From Polytrichum commune (Eukaryota > Streptophyta > Polytrichopsida > Polytrichales > Polytrichaceae): a stretch of DNA of 64,000 nt. The stretch is from the NCBI GenBank assembly GCA_950295325.1, contig OX485808.1, positions 7,876,501 to 7,940,500 of the forward strand, in the 5' to 3' direction. The notes beneath the pieces were generated by a model, which ran no database searches, was not told the origin of the DNA, and worked only from the letters and a program-made list of their open reading frames with translations. The position numbers and the translations under genes were made by a program. The stretch's first letter is position 1, and each line of letters starts with the position of its first letter. Shown piece by piece: positions 59,081 to 64,000 of this stretch.

Positions 59081-62000
59081 GCACGCGGGCTACCAGGTTT
59101 TCTGGAGGCAGAACATTCTTTGCAGGTCTTAGAGATGGTGCTACGGACACGGGTCCTTGCAGTTGAAGAGGATGGCTCGACACCCCAGGAAGTTGGGAAG
59201 ATTGATCTAGTAGAGGGAGAAACCTATGCTGGGCTTCGTGTAAGACTTGAAGAAAATGAGGTAGTAGAATGGCCTTTTCAATACTGGGATGTTGAGGACA
59301 GTTGCAAGATCAAGGTTAAGTTGGAGCGATTAAACAAGATACCTCCCATTGTTTATGTTATACCAACACATGGCCCTGATGAACAACTTCTCAAACGCCG
59401 GAGAGTTGGAGATGGATCCTTTGTGGAAGGTTTTGTGGCTACTGTCTCCATGGAAGATGAGCGGGTGGAGTTTCTAGAGGGAGATGAGGGTATTGTACAA
59501 GAGCACCCGAAAGAACCAGCATCGAATTCTAGAGTCAGAGTCAACAAAGAGGGAGGAATCGATTCAGCATCTACAAATCTGCTCCAATCGACACTCATTT
59601 CGAATGAGGCGATGACGATGTACCATAGAGCAGAACATAAGTTGCGAAAGGATCTTAAAGACCAAGCCCTCTAGGATCATCTGTGGTCTTTGAAGTCCTG
59701 GGATCACAATGGAATAGCTATGGTGAAGTTATACTGTGACGAATGTGATGTTCATTTTGGAGGCAACACGGGTGAACATAACAAAAATTTAGTTACCAAT
59801 TTATTTTCTAATTTCAAGCGCAGTCACATAGGTAGTATTGCACACATTAGAGCTTGGTGTAGAAGGAATGGTGTGCCTTGGGAGAATCATCCACAGTCAG
59901 CAGCAAAACCGAGGCAAACCATAATCCTCACAGTCGAGGATCACCGAACACTAGTTCGAGAGGGGATAGATATTGTAGATGCCATAAACGACAGTGTGGA
60001 CTCGGACAAGAAGCCGTTCAAGTGGGTTGGTGGTGATGTTGAGTCACCACATGTTTGGTCATTGTGGTACAGGGTGCAATGTGGTTTCTGCAATGAGTTC
60101 TTCCAGTTGTGTCCTCCAAAGAAAAACCTCGAAGCAAACCTCCTCGGTCACCTGCACGGAACGAAGCATGCTGAACAAGTTGAAAAGGCTAAACTAAATG
60201 TTGGGAAAGGCACACCAGTCTTGCAGGGGAAGAGAGGAAGGCCAAGCCGCTCGTCAGGGACAAGCTCAACTTCAAACCAAACACACCTCCACTCTTTTTT
60301 CAAACATGGAGGTGACGGTAATGAGGAAGGTGAATTCTTAACAAGGGATAGGTCTAATTTGTTTCAGTACATGTGTTGGGGGTTTAGGGGGCCATTTTGT
60401 TCGTATGCAGGAAAGAAGTACGAGGTCAAGGGGTTGTTACATGATTCAATTCCTGGTGTTAAATGGTTTCCAGAGCCCTACATTAAGGGGAAAATCTTGA
60501 TGAATGGAGATTTAGTTTATGTTGAAGGTTGTTTTAGACATACGGAATGTTTACGTTTTGCAGCTGTAGAGCCTTGGATTGGTTTGACTTGTCCTAAGTG
60601 TGCTAGGATACCTCAAGAGAATGATTTTAATCTTAGAGTTAGGCGTGAGGACCGAAGTATTGACAAGAGAGGGTCTCGGTCTTGTGAACGAGGTAGGCGT
60701 CTAGATTACTTATTGATTGCAGAGTTGGGACATCACGGTAGAGAGCTGGCAAAAAAATTTAAACTAGAAAAGATGTACCACTGGGTAGCAAAGGTGAGGA
60801 TTGTGCAACTCAAGGCCAAAAGACCCACATTGCGTGAGGCTGCACGGGAATCCTCTGCATCTGGAAATGTGCTAAAGTTTTGCAATGATATCCTTGCTGC
60901 CCATAGAACTGGAGCCTTTGGAGGTAAACCAACTCTATGGGACTTCATGAGAGAGGTTGCTGCGAATCTAAACCGCACCGGTCGAGGACACAGATTTGGA
61001 GAAAATACGAAATGTTATGTAGAAACTATGAGGATGTTTGGTGGAAAACGAATGTGTGATTTATTTGCACTTAACTATGATGGTCCTAGTTTTGATACTG
61101 TCAAGCGTGATACTAGAAAGGGAGTGCATTTCGTTTCTGGTGAGCATGCTCAAATTTTCTCTAATGTTGCGGATATCTATAGAAAAGCTAAAGAGGCCCA
61201 CGGAATTGTAGGGCCAGTGCCAGTCATACTGGCCGAAGATGAAACTAAGGTAAAAGGAAGAATTTCATGGGAGAGGAAGAGTGATGCGTTGGTGGGGTTC
61301 TGCGGTTCAAAAGAGAACCATGTATGCAAGTCTGGATACAAACTTGTTGTAGGATCCGGAGAAGCATGGTATAGTAGAATTGTAGAATCTTTTCGAACTA
61401 ACAAAGTGGGTGGATTTGCTAGGGTTATAATGGTTAACCCCCTTCACAACAAATTACCACGGCTTGTTTTGGTGGTATGCTGTACGTATGGGTGTTTTAA
61501 CTCCAATTGGGTGAGGAATCAATGGACCGTAATTGACGAGTTGTGGACCACGGAGTGCAAAGAAGCTGTGGGGCCCATTGTTGGACACGCAAGCGATGGT
61601 GACTTTAGAAGGAGGCAATTGATGTTGGAAGACTACAGGAAGCAAGAAGGCGTGAGACTGAATGTGAATTGGGAGGGGTGGTTGTTATCTGCTGGGATTG
61701 ATTCAGATGGTGACGCATACGGGTTGCATGACCAAGATTATATCCACAATGGCAAAAAACTTATCAATCCTCTAGATTCAAGGGTGCGGGATCTCATTCT
61801 TGGAGGGGACGTTGCTCTTCATGAACACATTGGGATGGTGTACAACCGATTTTCATATGATCATCATGGCCTCAAGCAAGAGGACGTGAAGCGCAGTGAC
61901 CGCCAGAATTGGGGTTCTGCCCAAAGGTTGTGCCAAGAGAAGGTTCGAACTTGTCTACAAGAGATGCGGTCAGAGGGAAGTGTGCACCGGGAAAGAACCC

Positions 62001-63058
62001 TTGGAACAGAGAAGTATTTGGAAGCGTGTGCAAATTACGTATCCATTTTTTGTTCCCCACGCCTAGACCTTAGGTCAAGGTTAGTTTTGGCTTCTAAGGT
62101 TTCTTTTTTTTTTAGGCTTTGGAAGTTGTGGTTTAGTCATGGAGACCACGGAGTTATGGGGAATTCGAGGTCGTTGTCTGCCAAAGATAATTTTGTGAGC
62201 CAACAATGTTTTGTAGACATCCAAATGAGTTGTCACTTTGTTGTCTTACTGGTGTGCCATTTTAGAGATCGATATCCTCATTTGCCTGTACCACTACACC
62301 TCACTGGATTAGATTCTTGTGAAATTTTTTTTTCACGAGTTGGAGGTATGCAAGGTATGGAACGTGCTTACGATTTTCACGAACTCCTCAGTACAGCTAA
62401 CACTGTTAACCGCTTGTCTGCTATCGAATATGGCAGTAGTGGTATGAAATTCAAGAAGGTCCATAATAAAATGGAAAATGTGTGGGGTAAATTACACCCA
62501 CTAAGTGAAGGGGAGGTTGGTTGCAACCTTGGAGATTACAGTTTGATCGAATCTGATGAACATGTTGTAGCAGCCTTAAAGGAGGGTTTGAAGGAGGCAC
62601 AAACAATGATTCGAGTGTTGAACATGGCTCCTTCAAGTCAATGTACTGCAAAGAAGAAGACATGGTTCTACACTCCATGGTTGTTAGAAAAATCCGACCC
62701 TAAGCACATGGCCTTCATACCAGGAGAGAAACCAATACAAGGAGAAGATGGGGATGCTGAAGTGCTGAGGAGTGAATTGGAATGTAACAGATTGGAGGAG
62801 TTACTAGAAGAAGGCTTGACACCCACCACTGAAAATGCAGAGGGCATTGGCGAATTTGACGGTGAAATTCTGCAGCAACTTGAAGATGACATGGGTCAAG
62901 TGGTCAATGACATGCTGAATTCCCAGGAAGTGTATGCATCAGACCCCAGTGGAACTCCACAAGTAGTACCCTTCGTTCAATTTTCAGGTCATACGATCTA
63001 CAAGTCAACTCTTGTGTCCCAATTGAATGGGAACCCTTTTTGTCGAAAGATAGGTTGA
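59081..63058 (+). pseudogene. Transposase-like gene with zinc fingers and candidate D-D-E, one in-frame TAG
   Basis: An exon opens after the acceptor TTTTGGCAG at 59080 and is open to a TAG at 59672-59674. The same frame continues, open for 1122 codons from 59690. Features in that part: C-D-E-C (residues 16-19) followed by a His-rich finger; C-G-F-C with H-L-H...K-H, a BED/C2H2-like finger; an AT-hook-like KRGRPSR; and L-T-C-P-K-C. The central part has AEDETK (D517), SDGDFRRR (D636) and DSCEIFFSR (E878), a plausible RNase H-type catalytic triad. The HNGKKL and SDRQN patterns recall P/THAP9-like transposases. The superfamily is not certain. If the TAG is a true change, only truncated proteins are made. 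An acceptor TTTTCAG at 62981-62987 probably joins the next exon in another frame. Confidence 0.6.
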
Positions 63059-63669
63059 CTAGGGTGAAGAATTCCATATATTTCAACAATAGTGACGACT
63101 ATGTGACAGCAGCATCGTCGTCAACATCGATGCTCCTTGGCCTTGGATCGGATTGTGGTGTCTACTTTGTGCATCGAAGTACCACTAGATTGTCCTCTAC
63201 AATAAAGAGTGCTATAAGGAGAAAAAGGGGGAGACCATGGAAAGAGGCACCCAAACGAGGGAGACCACAAAAGGATGCATCTCCAACAAACATCCTAGAG
63301 GGTGTGGATGAGGGCAGGTGGTGGATAGGGCGTGTGCAAAAAATACGACGGAAGGTAGGCAATAGCTGGATGAAACTAACTCAGCCTATTGACCTCCAGA
63401 ATCGACATGAGGTTTCGCGTAAGAGAGGAAACGACTACGGGACCATTGAGATAATGTTGACATGGTTTTCTAAACACCATGGTCATTTAAAATTTAAATA
63501 TGACCATAGTGATTTCACTTATGTTGACATAGATTCTATTATCTCCACTGTTACCATGTCCTTCGAACAAAGAAGTAGTGTTTATTTGTTAGATCCTACT
63601 GATGCAACTTCACTTGACGAATTTGTCTCAAATAAAAAAAAACCTGAAAATCTAGTGTTTATTTGTTAG
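62988..63669 (+). CDS. Probable 3' exon of the transposase-like gene, AT-hook region
   Basis: The frame is open from about 62988, after TTTTCAG, to the stop at 63667-63669, overlapping the previous frame by about 70 bp. It contains two KRGRP-type AT-hooks (about 63220-63270) and a positively charged middle. The donor partner is not identified, so a frameshift rather than splicing remains possible. Confidence 0.5.
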
Positions 63670-64000
63670 ATCCTAGATAATGAATGAATTTATAGTCATC
63701 AGGGTTTAAGAAATTTTTGTTATGTTCATTACATCCGATGTTGGTTTGGAAATGATAGATGTTGGGTTGGAATCCAAGTTATGTTGCTATCCAATGTGTT
63801 CCTAAACACAAAAATGAATTTTGTTGCTATCCAATGTGTTCTAAAACACAAGAGTTGAGAATCGAATTGAGCTTAGATGTTCATATTTTTTATTTTGGTG
63901 CTTCTCTCAAGTTTGCTTGCTTCAAGTTTGTTTGATTTGAACATTGTTTGATGTATGTTTTGGAACAATAGGAGGTCCTAATAATGCTTCAAGTTTTTAT
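63670..64000. other. 3' flank, no gene
   Basis: GTTGCTATCCAATGTGTTC occurs twice (63781-63800 and about 63822-63841) as a short tandem duplication. Nothing else is recognised. Confidence 0.5.

Overview
The window looks like transposon-dense nuclear DNA of a land plant. Supporting signs are a Ty3/gypsy element with a tRNA-Asp type primer site, CACTA (En/Spm) elements with TNP2, DUF4218 and DUF4216 type genes, GT-AG introns and a short TTTAGGG run. The mix of DUF7869 proteins, a beta-class methyltransferase-like gene and very large nested elements suggests a non-seed plant (bryophyte, lycophyte or fern). That placement is inference; no species marker is present.

Positions 1-45088 are one nested block. 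The outer element is a large Ty3/gypsy retrotransposon: 5' LTR tail 1-405, primer site 409-426, pre-gag ORFs, gag, protease, RT-RNaseH-integrase, a long spacer, an extra ORF, a polypurine tract and a 2.5 kb 3' LTR at 42563-45088. Three DNA elements sit inside its genes. CACTA-1 (2915-20142, 17.2 kb) is in the zinc-knuckle part of gag. CACTA-2 (20883-32001, 11.1 kb, TSD GTG) is between the knuckles and protease. A 614 bp inverted-repeat element (33300-33913, TSD GTAT) is just before RT. The retroelement is dead: several in-frame stops and frameshifts.

CACTA-1 is the most unusual part. It has perfect 26 bp inverted ends, but its transposase-like gene (16542-19611) is of the DUF7869 type, not TNP2. 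On the opposite strand it carries a fully open four-exon gene (10378-4425, 1654 codons) that joins a DGQH-type (ParB/DndB-like) motif region to an FCP1/NIF-like HAD phosphatase domain. A roughly 24 bp palindrome with core TTTGGGTCGAGCGACCCAAA occurs at least 34 times, only inside this element. It lies 20-28 nt after the 5' splice site of all three introns of the cargo gene, in a cluster upstream of that gene, and in a 15-copy array just upstream of the DUF7869 gene. The element's subterminal repeats look like diverged versions of the same motif.

CACTA-2 is a conventional element with divergent genes: a TNPA-like (Transposase_24-like) gene on the minus strand (26051-22030) and a frameshifted TNP2-DUF4218-DUF4216 gene on the plus strand (26659-30907).

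Downstream of the retroelement are a minisatellite (45418-45916), a truncated CACTA-1 relative (46314-47366), a decayed TNP2 fragment (49.1-50.2 kb), and a minus-strand pseudogene with a permuted methyltransferase fold (55.72-50.90 kb) that is split by a solo LTR with TSD CATGC. On the plus strand at 59.08-63.67 kb is a large transposase-like gene with zinc fingers, a candidate D-D-E triad and AT-hooks, broken by one in-frame TAG. No housekeeping gene, rRNA, clear tRNA gene or CRISPR array was seen.
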